DNA of 64,000 nucleotides from the NCBI GenBank assembly GCA_028023455.1, contig JAQFVV010006197.1:13701254-13765253 (forward strand), read 5' to 3'. A program made the translations under genes and the position numbers. Positions 1 through 13,854 of this stretch are shown here, piece by piece. The notes under the pieces are model-generated. The model did not search any database. It had not been told where the DNA came from and saw only the letters and a program-made list of their open reading frames with translations. How positions within the stretch are numbered: position 1 is the stretch's first letter; each line of letters begins with the position of its first letter. The DNA comes from Epiperipatus broadwayi. Its lineage: Eukaryota > Onychophora > Udeonychophora > Euonychophora > Peripatidae.

Positions 1-800
1 AACTTAATATGCTTATCTTATTTTTTTTTAAAAATGTTTATTCTATAATTTTGATTAATGTATACATATGATTTGAAAAGAAGTATACACTCACATTTCA
101 ATAAACAGTGCATATTCTATTCGAATTGTTTATCTACAAAAGATGAATTATTATACACTATTTTTTTTAATGGAAGGGGAAGGAGTCTTGGGACAAAAGT
201 AGCATAGAGTGTGGCTCCATTGTATACAATTTGAGTGAAATAAATTCATGCCATATTTTGCTAAAATTTCATTTTTTTGCTTTTAAAAGCTTTTTATTTA
301 TTTAGTGCATTTTTGAAGTAATCTTTAGTTACTCTTTAAATGATATAATATTTGCAATTACAAAACATCCTCATGTTTAAAAATTAAAATGCTTTATAAA
401 AGGATTTATTTATAGCATTCCTATCTTATAAATTTAAATAGTTATTTTAATTTTATACATTAACATTTTTTCATATAATTTGCCTTATAAATAAAATTTT
501 GATATCATTTTCTTAAAAATAAATTATGAATCTCTGGCTAACATTTCTAGTTATTTTTAATTTAGCAAGTTTAAAATACTCTAATAGGATAAAGAAAGAC
601 TGGTTATCAAGACTTTATAAAAATATACATCCATACTACATTTATATTTTTGACTTTGTTTTTTGCTTTCTGTGTTACAATGTGGAACTTCTATCTGGCT
701 TTTTATTATTATTATAATTTTTAGATTTAATTTTTTAAAAATTATCTAGTGTTTGAATCCATGTCTCTGTTAATATTTTTGAGATTTTATAATAAGCAAA
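1..800. other. A+T-rich non-coding DNA
   Basis: No gene is visible. The only longer frame, 526-717 on the plus strand, is a hydrophobic chance frame rich in codons that A+T-rich DNA produces, with no recognisable motif. Confidence 0.6.
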
Positions 801-907
801 AGATTTTTATGGGCTTTTACGTTCAAATATTAATAATTTTTAATGAGATTTCTGTGTATTTTTTAGATAAATTTCAACTGCAATATAACCAAGCAAAGTG
901 CAATTAA
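801..907 (+). repeat. Diverged direct repeat, copy 1
   Basis: This segment shares several blocks in the same order with 1098-1206: TTTATGGGC, then AAATATTAATAATTTT, then TGTATTTTTTAGATAAATTT, then a block around ATAACCA and AAAGT. The copies start about 297 bp apart. The intervening DNA is not obviously repeated, so this is either an old local duplication or two copies of a dispersed repeat. Confidence 0.55.
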
Positions 908-1097
908 AAACTGGTATTGTTAATAGAAATCAATCCATCTAATGATAATGTTTGTTTAATGCAATTTTTAAACAAAAGTAGAAATAGTTTTTGTTTATAT
1001 GGTAGCTTTGTATAAGAGAATTTACTTGGATATTAATATTTTATATTATCACAAGTAACCAAGACTCTTCTCTAAAGAGTTATGGCTTATAGTTGGA

Positions 1098-1206
1098 AGA
1101 TATTTATGGGCCTTTTAGATTTAAATATTAATAATTTTGGCAGTATTATTTCATGTATTTTTTAGATAAATTTACCTATGCTATAACCAGATAAAGTACC
1201 AATTAT
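1098..1206 (+). repeat. Diverged direct repeat, copy 2
   Basis: Second copy of the segment at 801-907. The shared blocks keep their order and approximate spacing but are interrupted by substitutions and small indels, so the duplication is old. No coding potential is seen. Confidence 0.55.
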
Positions 1207-4200
1207 ATATATATATTGTTTAAAGAAGAACTCAATAATCAAAACAAACTTTTTTATAAAGTATCTAATAACAATCTTTTTATATCTAATTGCATTTGAA
1301 GAATTTTCCTTATCAAATAAAGTCATGTTGTTTCAAGATATGACTAATATTTATAAGAATATTAAAACTAAATATGACCCAGAGTTAGTCATCTATTTAA
1401 ACAAAATATTCACAACATTTAATTAAATTTAAAAATTCATATTATGAGTTAGTTATAACTTACTTGATGCAACCATTTTTGTTTTGCAATAAATATATAA
1501 TTTAAATAATTTTTAAAACATATTAACATTATGTAAAATATTTAACTTATATGAAATATATATATATATATTTTTTGTTATTCAATAACATTAGTTATTA
1601 AAGCTATTGAATTAAAGAATTGCTAAGAGAAAGAAATGAATTGTTTTCTGTAACTAAATGATCTCATGATCATTTCACACTCTTGGAGTATGTATTTCAT
1701 ATCCTAAGCTTTTTTCTCTAAGCTTTTTGTGTTCTTATGTGCAAATAATTATGATTATCTCTCACTTTAACCTCAGCATTTAATTTCTGTTTTTTTTTAT
1801 ACCTTTTTTTTTCCTTCTTTATAATTTTTTCCCTAAAGGTCTGCAGTTTCTCTAAGATTATTTAGTTCAATTCTACATACTTCTTCTAATTTTTTGGACA
1901 TATACAATTTTTCTAATTTTAATACTCAAATAACTTTTTTTTTTCATTGTTAAAAATTGTCTAGTCAGTGTATTTTTTTTTACATTATGTACATAAGTTA
2001 AACTGCTTACTATGTTTTATGCGATAATGTGCTTTTTGATTTCTTGCCTAAGTTATATTCTTTTTTTACTTTTTCCAATTTATCTCTGTAGTTTATTTGT
2101 ATTATACATTATAAAAGTCCCATTTATTATTTTATTTACTCTCACTATTTTCAAATAATATTACAATAAAATATGTTGCAGGGTATAATTGTTCTGATGC
2201 TAACTCCATCTTCATAGAACAATACTCATTTAAAATCTTACAAAATAGATGTTAAGTAAAATCAAATGATAAACTTCTTTAATGTATCTGCCTATGCATA
2301 GCATTTATTTTGCTTTATGCATACTTTAATCAATCATTTTTTATGCTGTATATTAGTTTGTCAGATTTATTTTCAAGATTAATAAGCAGATATAGTTCTA
2401 CATCGTTTAGTGCAGTGGTGAAATGGTATACTTTATTTAATAATTTATTAATGTTCTTCTCTTTCTAATTCTTTCTCAACATTATATCTCACAATTCTAT
2501 TTATGTTTTTATCTTTAAATACATTCTATTTCTCAATTAACAATTTTTATTACAAATTCTTCTATTCTTAACTTTTTTTTAATAATATAAAGATTTATTT
2601 AATAAAATGATTAATAAAATATTAAATATTTTTTAAGCAGTAGAATCATTTAACATAAGACTAATTTATACAATGTTTGCATAATTGTATATGTATAGTA
2701 TACATTTTTTTTTCATTATTGGCAGAAGATTAGCAACCAAGATAATAGAAAACTAGGACCAATCCCACTGATACACTTACATTGTTTGGCAGAATTTGTT
2801 ATCGCTTGCAATACTTTAACACAATTTAATCTAATTCTAAAATATGGATTTACAGAACAATATTTAATGATCTTAATGTTCCAGAACTTTATTGCAAATA
2901 AATAAATATGTTTTTAGGGCAAAGCTTTACAAATCTTGTTACATAAATTTTTGAAAATGTGAATATTAAGATAGATAAAATGTTTAAATAGGTCACTGTA
3001 AAACAAAAGTTTCTATAATAAATTCTCATTTTCTTATAAGGGAACAATTGAGTAGAAGGTAATTAAATTTTAGGCTTAGCAATTGCCAGATGATGAATAA
3101 TTTGAGCATTTTTCCATTTTTGTTTTAATCTTTAAGAATTGCTAACTATCCATATACTGATCAATATTAGATTCTTGAGTTGCTTTTTGATTGGCTACTT
3201 GAAAGAAGAATGCTGAATGTGAATTTTTTTTCAAGTTTTACATGACTGGCATTTGCTTATATTATGAAATCATTTATAAAATTGTGCATATAAATATATA
3301 TTTGAATTTTCCTCTTAATATTATTATTAGAATTTAATATATATATTATTTTATTTTATTGCATTTATTATTGGAATTACCAATAAAATAATGTACATAT
3401 TATTTTTAAAAAATATATAATGATGCTAGTGTAATAAAAAAAAATTTAAATTTTTATAAATTGATTTTAGAAATTATAAATTAAAATTTTTATAAATGAA
3501 TATAAATTACTTTTTTGGCGGTTAATCATAAAGGCTATTTACATGTTTATTTTTAATTATATATTAAATAATTTATTCGGTTTATAAAATAAAACTTTAT
3601 TTTAAATTATAATTAAAAAGTTTATCATAAAAAATTGATTTCCAAACTGTAAACCAAAATTGATTAAAATAATAATAACTGTTTACAGAAAGGACTTAAA
3701 AATTAAATTTATTTGAATTTTAAACGAAGTTGAATATATAGATTTAAAAAAAATATTGAGCTTTAAATATAAAAAATAAATAAATTCTGATTTCTAATTA
3801 TAATAGTAATAGGTATAATTGAAAGATTAATATAAAATATATTTATATAGCTGTTTTGTATATTATTTATTTTTAATGAAAATGATTAATTAATTACGTT
3901 ATTAATATCTATATAAATTCTACATTTTATTTTAAAATCATTTATCATTTTGATCAATATGTTTTGCCATCGATTAAAGTTTCCTTTAGCGCTTTTAATA
4001 ATTTATATATAAAAAAACAAATTTATAATTTATTATTCATAATTTATCCATTTGGTTTCCTGTGTCAGGTTTTTTTGATAGGATGTTGAAATTAATTATC
4101 AAAGCTTGATAAAAAAAAAGTTGTTTCAAGATTCCCAACGTCAAATTTTACCCATTTGTCAGCTCAGAATAAGAAAAGTGATATGCTTGAAATCTATTTT

Positions 4201-5033
4201 CTTATCAAATATATTAACTTTGTAATGTCTTTTATTTTTAAATACATAATTTAGCATTTCTATATTAAATTTAAAATTTGTATTATATTTGTAGGTGTTC
4301 TACATGTGCCCTTAAATTTAATATTATGTCATACATTAAGTCTACTTGATATAGTTTGGAACATTAAAAATATAAATAGCAGTTTATATATTTTTGGTTC
4401 AGAGTTATTTAAAGCAAATTTCAAATGAAAGTTTTATCACATATTCAATTGGGAACTTGATAAGAGCAGTCAAAGATATATGCTGATTGAAGTGTTACTA
4501 GATTGGTATTTAATTGGTAGAATGAACAAATTTTGACCTTCTTTTAGAATATGATAAAGTAATACAAATCTGTTTATGCTAACAAATACTAAATGTCAGA
4601 TACACAGTTGTAATAAAAAAAGAAGCTATCTATTACTTTATAAATAAATATATATAAAAAAGTGAACTTTGATACAGTTTTATGTTCATATGGATACATA
4701 TATGTTAGGTGCCAAATTTTGAGATTTTATTACGTCAGACTTAATTACTTTTATTAAAGTGCATCATATTACTAGTTAATTTAATTTTTATTTGCTTTTT
4801 ACTGTATTAAAAAGGCATGTTATTATATAAATATCATTTTCTCTTTACAGTTATTAAATTGCCAAATATATCTTCTCAATTCCTTTAAACGAATTTGATT
4901 CTATATTAAGCCAGTAGAAGACTATAACTCTTGTATCAATATATATAAAATGTATAACAATACTATTTAGCTTTGCTGTAGAACTATATTCAATTAATCA
5001 GATTGTAAAAAGTTATTAGTGTTATTATGTTTT
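1207..5033. other. A+T-rich non-coding DNA
   Basis: Contains short TA microsatellites (around 1203-1214 and 1557-1571) and many T and A runs. I see no gene, RNA gene or element boundary here. Confidence 0.5.
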
Positions 5034-5180
5034 GGATTTGTGGATCCTGAAAAGGCATTTGATTTTATAAACATTTCTTCAATGATTAAAACATTGGATG
5101 ATCAAGATATAGATCCGAGATATTGTTATATCTTTAAATAATGTTTATCAAAATGCAACATCCATGATTAAATTATTATC
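5034..5180 (+). pseudogene. RTE-like reverse transcriptase fragment
   Basis: The plus-strand frame starting at 5034 reads GFVDPEKAFDFIN, a good match to the reverse-transcriptase block of RTE-type non-LTR retrotransposons (typically FVDFEKAFDS). It is followed at the expected distance by a block resembling DIDxRYI. A one-base shift then gives NVYQNATSMI, matching the family's NLYxNATSxI block. The conserved catalytic aspartate of the first block is present, but the frame is broken and the fragment is only about 50 codons long, so it is a dead relic. No flanking endonuclease, later RT blocks or 3' tail could be recognised beside it. Family assignment rests on my knowledge of the motif order, not on a search. 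Confidence 0.65.
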
Positions 5181-6232
5181 AATTTTGAGGTAATTTTAAG
5201 TGGATATTATAGTACTTTTATATATGTTTAGCCCTCTCATGAAAGAGAGTGTGGCTCGTTTATTCATCAGCACTACCTGCACATAGTACTGGGTGCTGTT
5301 TCATATTTTTGCTAGTTCATATTTTTCTTATCCACTTTGCCTAGAATTTCAATATTAAAGTATATTTTGGTGTATATCCACAGGCATGTTCAGGTTTACA
5401 ATTCATTATTAGCTTCACTATAATTTTTTAATTTAAAGTATATCATCAATCTCAAGCATAGTTATTGAGTATTGTTAATATTATAAGTGATTTATAATAC
5501 ATAATATTTGTTACTGTTGTATTAATATCTATTAAGCATTTTCACATTGATTTTCACTATTGTGTTTGATTAAGAAAAATATATATATCTCCTAGTAGCA
5601 TGGACAAATAAGGCATATGGGCATATTGCTTTACTTTATGGTTACTGATTAGAAATAAAAACCATATGAATTATTGGGTAGTGAATATAACTTATATGAT
5701 AAAATTGTAGAAATGATTTTAAGAAAGGTACAACAATGTATAAAGTTGTTAATATTTGTAATTATAATATAGTAGATTGAAAGAAATAATAATTATTGTA
5801 AATAAATATTTCTATTATATGGATTATTATATGTTGTAAATAAATATTTTTATTATTAATGTGTTTTTATTTCATTGCCATTATGACATCATTGCATTAA
5901 CACATTTATTTATAAGAAGATCTACTTTAATAATTATTTTTTAAAAGTACATTTCAATGGTCACATAGTGTTTATTCATTCATTTAATTATTTTACTTGC
6001 ATTCTTTGCAGATAATTGTTATATTCTTTGCTTCATTTCAAATACATTTGTTATGTAGTTGGCAACATAAAAGATATCCTTATTGCCTTCTACATTATTT
6101 TGATATTGCTTATTTAAATGTGCATCAGAAAATATAAGATTTCTGTATTTTGTAGTCAGTAGAAGTGAAATAGTTATATTTAAATAATTGTAAAGTATTT
6201 AGAAATGTTTTTCAAGTTACAATTATATATTT
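5181..6232. other. A+T-rich non-coding DNA
   Basis: No gene found. A CTGATGA-like string occurs on the minus strand near 5262, but it is not followed by the rest of a hammerhead core. Confidence 0.5.
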
Positions 6233-6364
6233 CTTAAGTATTTTTTTTAAAAGTGTCATAGCATCAGCCGGGACGTGGACCCGCAACCCGGGAAACTGCC
6301 TGCAAGTGCAAGGCAGTCACGCTGACCTCTCGACCACCAATGCAAGACTCTTACTTAAGTATTT
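6233..6364 (-). mobile_element. tRNA-derived short SINE, full copy with TSD
   Basis: A body of about 105 bp (6244-6353, read on the minus strand) begins CTTGCATTGGTGGTCGAGAG and ends GCTATGACACTTTT followed by an A-tail. It has a box A-like part (GGTCGAGAGGTCAGCG) and a degenerate box B (GGGTCCACGTCCC here; GGGTTCGTGTCCCG in the 49.9-kb copy), so it is probably transcribed by Pol III from an internal promoter. An 11-bp duplication CTTAAGTATTT flanks it (6233-6243 and 6354-6364), the mark of target-primed retrotransposition. There is no unrelated body beyond the tRNA-like part, so this is an unusually short, head-only SINE. At least three more copies lie in the window. Confidence 0.85.
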
Positions 6365-9300
6365 GAGTACTCTTATTATGTAATTTCATTTCTACTTTCT
6401 TAAAAATACTGATTCCAAAATAAACTAAGAGAAGTGTCAAATATTCCATGTCTAGCTTAAATTATGACCATCATATTTTTTTTATTAATAAGTTAAAGTA
6501 TTACCATTAACATTTTGTTCCAAGTGCATTTTATCCTGAATTTGAACATTGAGATCAAGATATTTTAAACTTGCAAAAGAACCTGTATTTGGGATCAAGA
6601 TATTTTAAGAACTAAGATAAGGTATTTTGAATTATAAAAGAAACTTGTTTTTTAATAATTATATTTAGCTGTAGTATTGTCTACAAGAGAATTCATATTC
6701 TGATGATTTAGAAAATCCATGTTATACGGTGCCTGTTTGTGTAACCTCTGATTGCTAGCCAATGCCTCTTTGTTTGGTCCATATTCTGCAACTGATCTTT
6801 GTTAGGTTACAATATATATATATATTAATTAAAACAAGTTATAAATTTTTATATATATTTGAATTAGCATGTAGATAATAATAATAAATTAATTAGAAAA
6901 AAAATGCGCATATATATATATGTGTGTGTGCATATAAATTCAAACACATTCATGTAATAGAACAATTTTTAGAAAAGATAGTTTAATTTACTCTTCCTGG
7001 TCTTAAATTGCATCTATTCCGAAGTATTTTGCTCTTGATAATTTTTATCTTGAATCTTGCATTTTATGATTTATGGAGAAATTAAACTAAAAATATAAGC
7101 AGTTTAATTATATTGGATGAATATCAGTGATGAAAGAGTATCTGGAGAATGAAATTGAGATAAAATCAACATCTGAAGCTTAGTCAGTTCCTGTTTATAA
7201 AATTGTATTGATTGATTACGTATTTTAGATAATATCTGCTTATATATGTATAAAATATAATTATTATCGAGCTTTAAAAATTGTTATTTTTATGACTACT
7301 TTTGAAAGCCGTCATTTCATTGAGAAATATTTTATTTTTTTAAAAAATTAATGCTTATGCAATGTATTTGTATTACTTAATTCTAACACTTAACTGTAGG
7401 TTTGAGTAATAATAGATACTACTTTGCAATACTTATTAAACCTTCCATCCAGAACTGAACTATCCATATCCCCAGAATTTTTTGGCTTATAGCCTTCATC
7501 TGTGAGACTGGTAGCTTTACAAGAAAGAATAAAGTAAAAGAATGCTATTTCATGAAATATGGCATTAGACATTAGATTCAAATGCAAAACTCCTCAATGA
7601 TGAAGAATATAAGCCTGAAACTAATCTGGAGATATGGAAAAGATAATACAGAGTAGGGATTCAATAAGCACTATTATCTAAGACATATTGATTGTTCAAG
7701 ATTTCAATACATTGCAGGAATAGAGTAGTATTAAATAGTTTGTTCTTAGACAGATTATAAAAGTCATTTAGGTAACTTACATACTATGAAGAATCATTGC
7801 CAACTTTAATAATGCATAAGATGATCACAATTAATTAAGGTGTTTGTAGCTCTATGTTATTTCTCTTAGAGTGAACTCAGCATTTATGTATTTAGTGTGA
7901 AAAGTTTTATAAGACTGCTATTAATTACAATTTATATAAAAACTTCTAAAGCATTCTATTAGAAGTTGAGACTTTATTATAATTATCAAAAGCTCCCTTG
8001 ATTCACAAATTTTGGCATTGTTTACTTTGTATTTGAACTATGGCCACTTTTAAATAGGAAACTGATAAGTTTCATTTGTGAATAAGATAAACATGTGCAT
8101 CCTTAAACAGATAGATGGAACTACAATAATAAAAAACAAATTCATTTAGAACCTCACATGAAGATCATTTTTCCCAACACTAGTCAGCTATTATTTGAAA
8201 AGTTTTCTGTTTGAGCCTTTAGAATGAAGAATCTCAAGATTGACATAAGTATAGGTAGTGGATTTTGTCCTAGTATAGTTATAAGTCTAGTCTAGAATGG
8301 CAAACATTACGATTGGGTAAATTTGAATGTGCTAATAATATTTCTTTTGTTATTGTTCAATTGGATATCTAGAATTTTGAGGGAGGTAGTTTTTCTTCAA
8401 ATATGAGAATAACTAATAAAATATGCAAAACTAAGAAATCTCTGCTAAGAGACCTCGGTATTCAAAATCTTTTTTTCAAGAAAATTGTTTCTATTAATAA
8501 TTCTATATATAACTTTTGATGCATTAGAATTAATTTTATGATCCAAGTTTATTTACAAATAGCCTGGGATAATATTATGTATTATCTTTTGGCTGTAAAA
8601 ATATCTTGACATGATATTTCATTTTTGCTTAGATCAGATGTCAGTTAATTGTAGCTAGCAGGCAGTATGCAGCCTTTGTGATTTTCTTTGTGATATGCCT
8701 GATGGTAAAATAATTTATAATTCTTTCCACATACTAAAAATTAAAACTAATTTATTTATATCAGACTTATCTATAAAAATATAATTAATATTTGTAAGAT
8801 ATATGTGTATAGGTGAATGTAATTTTGATGTTCATTTAGTGTTTGTTTTTATGTTAAACATTACAATTGCGCATATTTATGTAAATATTGAGAATACAGT
8901 TTATTTCAATAAAATAAAATAAATCATATACATTATAATATATAAAAATAGAGGATATTGATTTTTAAAAAATAGTTTTTTAAAGTATATTTTACATAAT
9001 TTAAAATTTTGTGGCCTTAGCTATGATGACAAATATAGCTTAGACCATTGTTTCTCAAACTGTTATATTGAACTGTGAGCAGATAATAAGTGTTCTATGG
9101 AAAATTATTAAAATTAATGTCTCATATGATGTTAAATGCTGTGCTAAGGTGACAAAATGTTCAAACGTGTTGAAACATGCTGGTTGAGACAATCTATGCA
9201 CTAAGGTTTATTTCATCTATTATTCAAAAAATTATTCTCCATGCATATTTATCCTTTATTAAATATTTTCTGGAATGGTTTTACTCTCTTACACTTATAT

Positions 9301-12300
9301 ATATATATTTTCAATTCCGAATGATAAATAATGCTTTCATTCATGCTAGCAGACCGGTGTTATTCCATACACATATAAATATAATCATCATTTAACCTAT
9401 ATAACACTCAATATAATTTTTTAAACTTTACATAAAAGTAATATTAAAATTAGTGCTGTTCAGTTTTAATCATTTCTTAAATGAAAATTTTATTCAAACA
9501 TGCTTTGAGATTTATCTTTGAATATGATGTATACGTTTCCATCCACATCTAGTTATTATCTATTACTACTTTAGTTTTAGATAATTTTAAAAATGCATAC
9601 TTATCTCTGTCAGAAATAATTTTTTTTATTTATGCTGGCTGCTGATAATTTGATCTTGTTCAATTATTTTGACTCATATGATACATGAATACTTCAACTA
9701 ATTTAGCAATTAAATCCAGTGTAAATACAGTACTCCCAATGTTTTCCTTTAGTGAGTTTTATCCTTGGTCACAATTTGGGATATACATACAATTTTTCCT
9801 CTTCATTTTATATTATTTTCTCGATACAACTATTTCAAGAAATTTTCCAAGAATCATTAATTGTTGAGTTGCCCATAGAGATCAATTTAATTTACTCTTG
9901 CATTTTAATAAAGCTTTATAACCTATATATTTAAATTATTATGTAGATAAAATCCATTACTTTTTTTTTTTTTTCAAAATAATAATACTAATTAAGTAAA
10001 TTTTTTTGCAAACTTTTAGAATAAAAAAAAATCAATTACTTGTTCTCTGATCTGTGACTTTTCCCCCCAATGCCTGCAGACTGTTTATTGGTTAATTTTT
10101 CCCACTTCTTTGATTCTATATTTAATGGGTTGTTGTTAGTATTTGATCTATATTCAAAACAAATATTTTTGGTTTTAAAATATTTCTCAATAAAAATAAT
10201 ACCTTTTAGAAACTGAATAAAATACAATTGACTTTGTTGATTTAGATCATTTTGGTTTTATTTTTTTTATATAAACTAGATTCGATATTACTTTTATGAT
10301 GTATTTTTTTTCACAAAATTTGTAAAATGAATCTTATTTATTTTTAAACATAATTTAAGATTTATCCCGCAATAAGAATTGCTTTTATTATTTTAAATGT
10401 GCATAGACAATAATTTTCTATCTATATAACACATTTTTGTTTAGAAGATTAGATTAGAATTTTACTATAATTTTAAATGCTATCAACCAATTACTTATTT
10501 AAATACTCTGATGCTATGCTAAATGTTAATTCCTCTATCCAAATATTGTCTTTGAATATTGATATTACTGTGTAAGCTATCATCCTTAATACAGTAAAAT
10601 AATACAACAAATTGTATTACGTGGACTTTTTATATTGTATATTATAATTTTTCAGATTTTTTTAAAATTGTATTAATTTATGACATATTAACATAAATAA
10701 AGACATCTGAAAAAGACAAATTCTCCTCAAGATATGCATTTTATATTGAACTAGCATGCATCAGTCATCCCAAAGTTTTCTCATATATGTATTTATCATT
10801 TGTTCACTATTTATCATTACAATATCATTTGTAAATGTCAATTTTTTTGCATTCACAATTGTATCTTTAGCTCAGATATAACTTTAACCTATAGTTAAAG
10901 ATTAATATATCTGAATTTATGTAACCTATGGAATAATTCAATTTCATTTCTCCTTTTCCATGTTTAATATCTTTAAGGAAGTATCTAAAATCTCCACTCC
11001 ATCACACATTCTTGAATCATATGAATGATATTTGAAAAAGATAAAATTATATCATATGCTTTTTTAGATGTTTGTATTCATATGTTGATTGCTTGATGTT
11101 TTTAATTATATCTTAAAATATTTTACACATGGAAAAGGATTTGTTTTATATAAAGTCAGATTTATTAATCTTTAACCGAGGGTTAAAATTATATCTGGGT
11201 TAGAGATAATCTCTAGTTTAATAAATGATTAGTAATAATCATTAATGTATTTATCTAAAATGTTTAGTGTCAAAATTGTGGGTGCAAAAAGTTTGACACT
11301 TGTAAATTAAATTGTAATGATATATTTCTTTGTCCATTATCAAATTTCAAACTAATATATTTTTCAATTGTAAAACTTTTTATTTGCTCTGCATAGTTTG
11401 GTAAAGTGGTTAAAATGGTATTTTGCTAGTCCACATTTATCATTGCAAGCACTTGAACCTCTTTTGAATTTCCAAGCAATAAAGCTATTCGATTATTTAT
11501 TTATTTTAAACAAAAATGATATTTTCACAGTTTAAAATAATGTAAATATTGATTTAAATGCATATAATGTATATATTTTCTTTTAAATTGTAATTACTGC
11601 TGTCCCCAAAAGTTAGTTATTTTTGTTTAATATTATAATTCTGATATTTTATTGATTACTCCATTGTTTTTTTTTTTTCCTGACTAGTGATCCATGAATC
11701 TGTTTTATTTTTTTGATGTTCAGTTTATTGCAGAATTGATTATTTCTTGGAAATTCATTCAAAAAGTAATTTGATTTTAGCACATGCTGTTTTAATTTAG
11801 TAGATTTCGTGTTTCAAAAAACAAGGATTTAACTGACAAGAATTTTGACAGATTTCTTATTAAAGTAACATTTATAGGTCTGTGTTTGTATGTATATATA
11901 AAATATTGCTTGTTCAAAAAAAGTGAGTTATTAAAAACACTAAACGATAAAAGAATATTTATTAAGGAAATTAAGATTCAATAAAAAAACATGTTTTGAG
12001 TTTTGTAACTTAAAAAAAAAATATAGTGCTTGATATGTTGAAGAGATATTTAGAGTATCCAAAAGTTCAGATCATAAACTTAATATACATCTAAAAAAAT
12101 ATAAAATATAATATACATTTGTGAATAGATGATATATAGTTTGCAAATAAATAATAACATTGTGTTATCAGTCGTTATAAGATATAAAGAAATGTAATAC
12201 ATACATGATAAAATATGCAGATCTTTGAGATTAACTGATACTATATGGTGATTGCTTTTCTTGATTATAGTAGCAGGCATCCTAAATTTTTTTATTTTCC

Positions 12301-13239
12301 AAATGGAATATCAAAAAATAGCTTCCAGTGCATTCATGATGGCATTGCATTACCTGACATCATTAATCGTGTGTTTGTTGTCTGGATTAAATGTCTAAAT
12401 TTGTGATTTGAGAATTATTTTTGCTATTTTCTATAAAAGAGGTTCATGTATATAATTTGCAAAGTATTAAATTTTTTATACTTTGTAATAAAACAAATAA
12501 AATGTGTTTAATATAAGTAAGATTCAATCCTATTTCAATTTATGGTTAATAATGTTTAGGCTTGATACTGCTGATAAAGGAAATATTTTTGAAACTGCTA
12601 TGAATCTTGAATTGTCATAGTTTACAACTTAGTATTTGGGTACTGTATATGAAATGAGTTAATAAACGCCATTTAAATATTACTATTAAGAATTAGCCTA
12701 ATATATTGCATATACATATATGATTTTTCCATAAAGTATTAGTTTTTTGGTTAGTTGATAGAGTAGCACATTTAAATTAACTTTAGAATTGCTGTTTAGT
12801 CTTTCAGCAGTAGAACAAGTTGCCTCCTGGCTAATTTTTAATAAAACTTTATGCATTTCTGACTTTATATTTTAACTTTTTGTATTACTGCTGCTTTTAA
12901 TTATTATGAGTTATATTGAGGCCATTCTCTTGATTTTTTGTATGCTGCTTATTCTTCACTCTATATTTAAATTATTGTGAGTATATTAACAAATGAAAAA
13001 TCTCATTTAATCTTCTTATCTTGAACTGGATTATTATTCTTTTGGATATTTAAAATATATATATAAATTTGGAAGAAGGGATGACTTTTAGGATAATTTT
13101 TAAATGAATCAGAAGATATTTTTGAGAAAAAGTGAGATAAATAAGGATCAAAATAAATATTTATAATCTTCTTTGTTTAATATTTATTTAAACAAATTGC
13201 TAAATAAGCATTGTTTTAATAAAGATGAAATTATTAATG
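6365..13239. other. A+T-rich non-coding DNA with simple repeats
   Basis: Holds a compound TA/TG microsatellite (about 6907-6930), a local direct repeat of GATCAAGATATTTTAA (6553 and 6595), a possible decayed hAT end near 9049, and a weak tRNA-like relic at 11396-11465. The short frames at 7390-7587, 9177-9395, 9685-9934, 10036-10227 and 12080-12280 have no recognisable domain and look like chance. Confidence 0.5.
11396..11465 (+). repeat. Possible degenerate tRNA-like SINE relic
   Basis: The string GGTAAAGTGGTTAAAATGG resembles a tRNA D-arm or box A region and is followed about 40 bases later by a very degenerate box B-like stretch. Supported only by eye; it may be coincidence. Confidence 0.2.
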
Positions 13240-13835
13240 AAGGTTGCTGTAGCTTGCATTTTAATATGACCATGTTTGTAGATACAGAGCAAGGAGTTAA
13301 TGAAGAGATAATATAGATGAATGGTATTTTAGAGAATTTAGGATAAAAACATACATTATAGATGTAGATGATATAAGATTATGTGTGATTGTTCTGAAAG
13401 TTGTTAAAGAATAGGTTAGTGGTTTTAAATATTTATGTAACAGATTAGCTAGTGAGTGAAATCCTGACAAAGCTATCCAAATGAGAATTGGAATTGCTAA
13501 GCAGTAAAAGAAATTTGGGTTTGTGGCCGTTTAAAATTAGAATTAAGAAATGGCCTTATTAAATATTTTATTTAAAGAGTAACTTTCTATATAGCTGACA
13601 TTATGAGGATTAGGCAAAAGGAACTTTTGAGATGTAGAGGAGAATAAAAAAGATTATTTATTATTAAATGAAAAGACTGTTTTGCACATAATCATAGAAA
13701 GAACTTGTGAAGAATAATTTGTGGAGGACAGGAAAAGTAGAAGAGATTCATTGACCTATATATAAAGAACAGTCTAGCATAAAATATAGTTTGGAAAGAT
13801 TGATTGAGTTGATCTATGGAATTTGTTTTTTGCAC
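13240..13835 (+). pseudogene. Decayed non-LTR retrotransposon RT 3' fragment
   Basis: Several frame-shifted plus-strand pieces follow the order of the region after the catalytic motif in non-LTR reverse transcriptases: VDDI near 13365, FKYLCNRL (family usually FKYLGSxI), KAIQMRIGIAK (family usually EIxxRIxxAK), and after a gap TFEM-stop-RR (family usually AFEMWxxR, where TGG to TAG would give the stop). The minus strand and other frames show nothing better. Numerous stops and shifts make it an old, dead copy. The clade is uncertain. It abuts the anomalous T-rich tract that follows, so its 3' end may be hidden inside that tract. Confidence 0.5.
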
Positions 13836-13854
13836 ATTTTTACATTGTTTCATT

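Noticed and set aside
5258-5270. CTGATGA string on the minus strand as a hammerhead core
   Set aside because: No stem II or GAAA follows.
9046-9075. Decayed hAT terminus (CATTGTTTCTCAAACT)
   Set aside because: Only one end is visible and no matching inverted end or 8-bp duplication was found.
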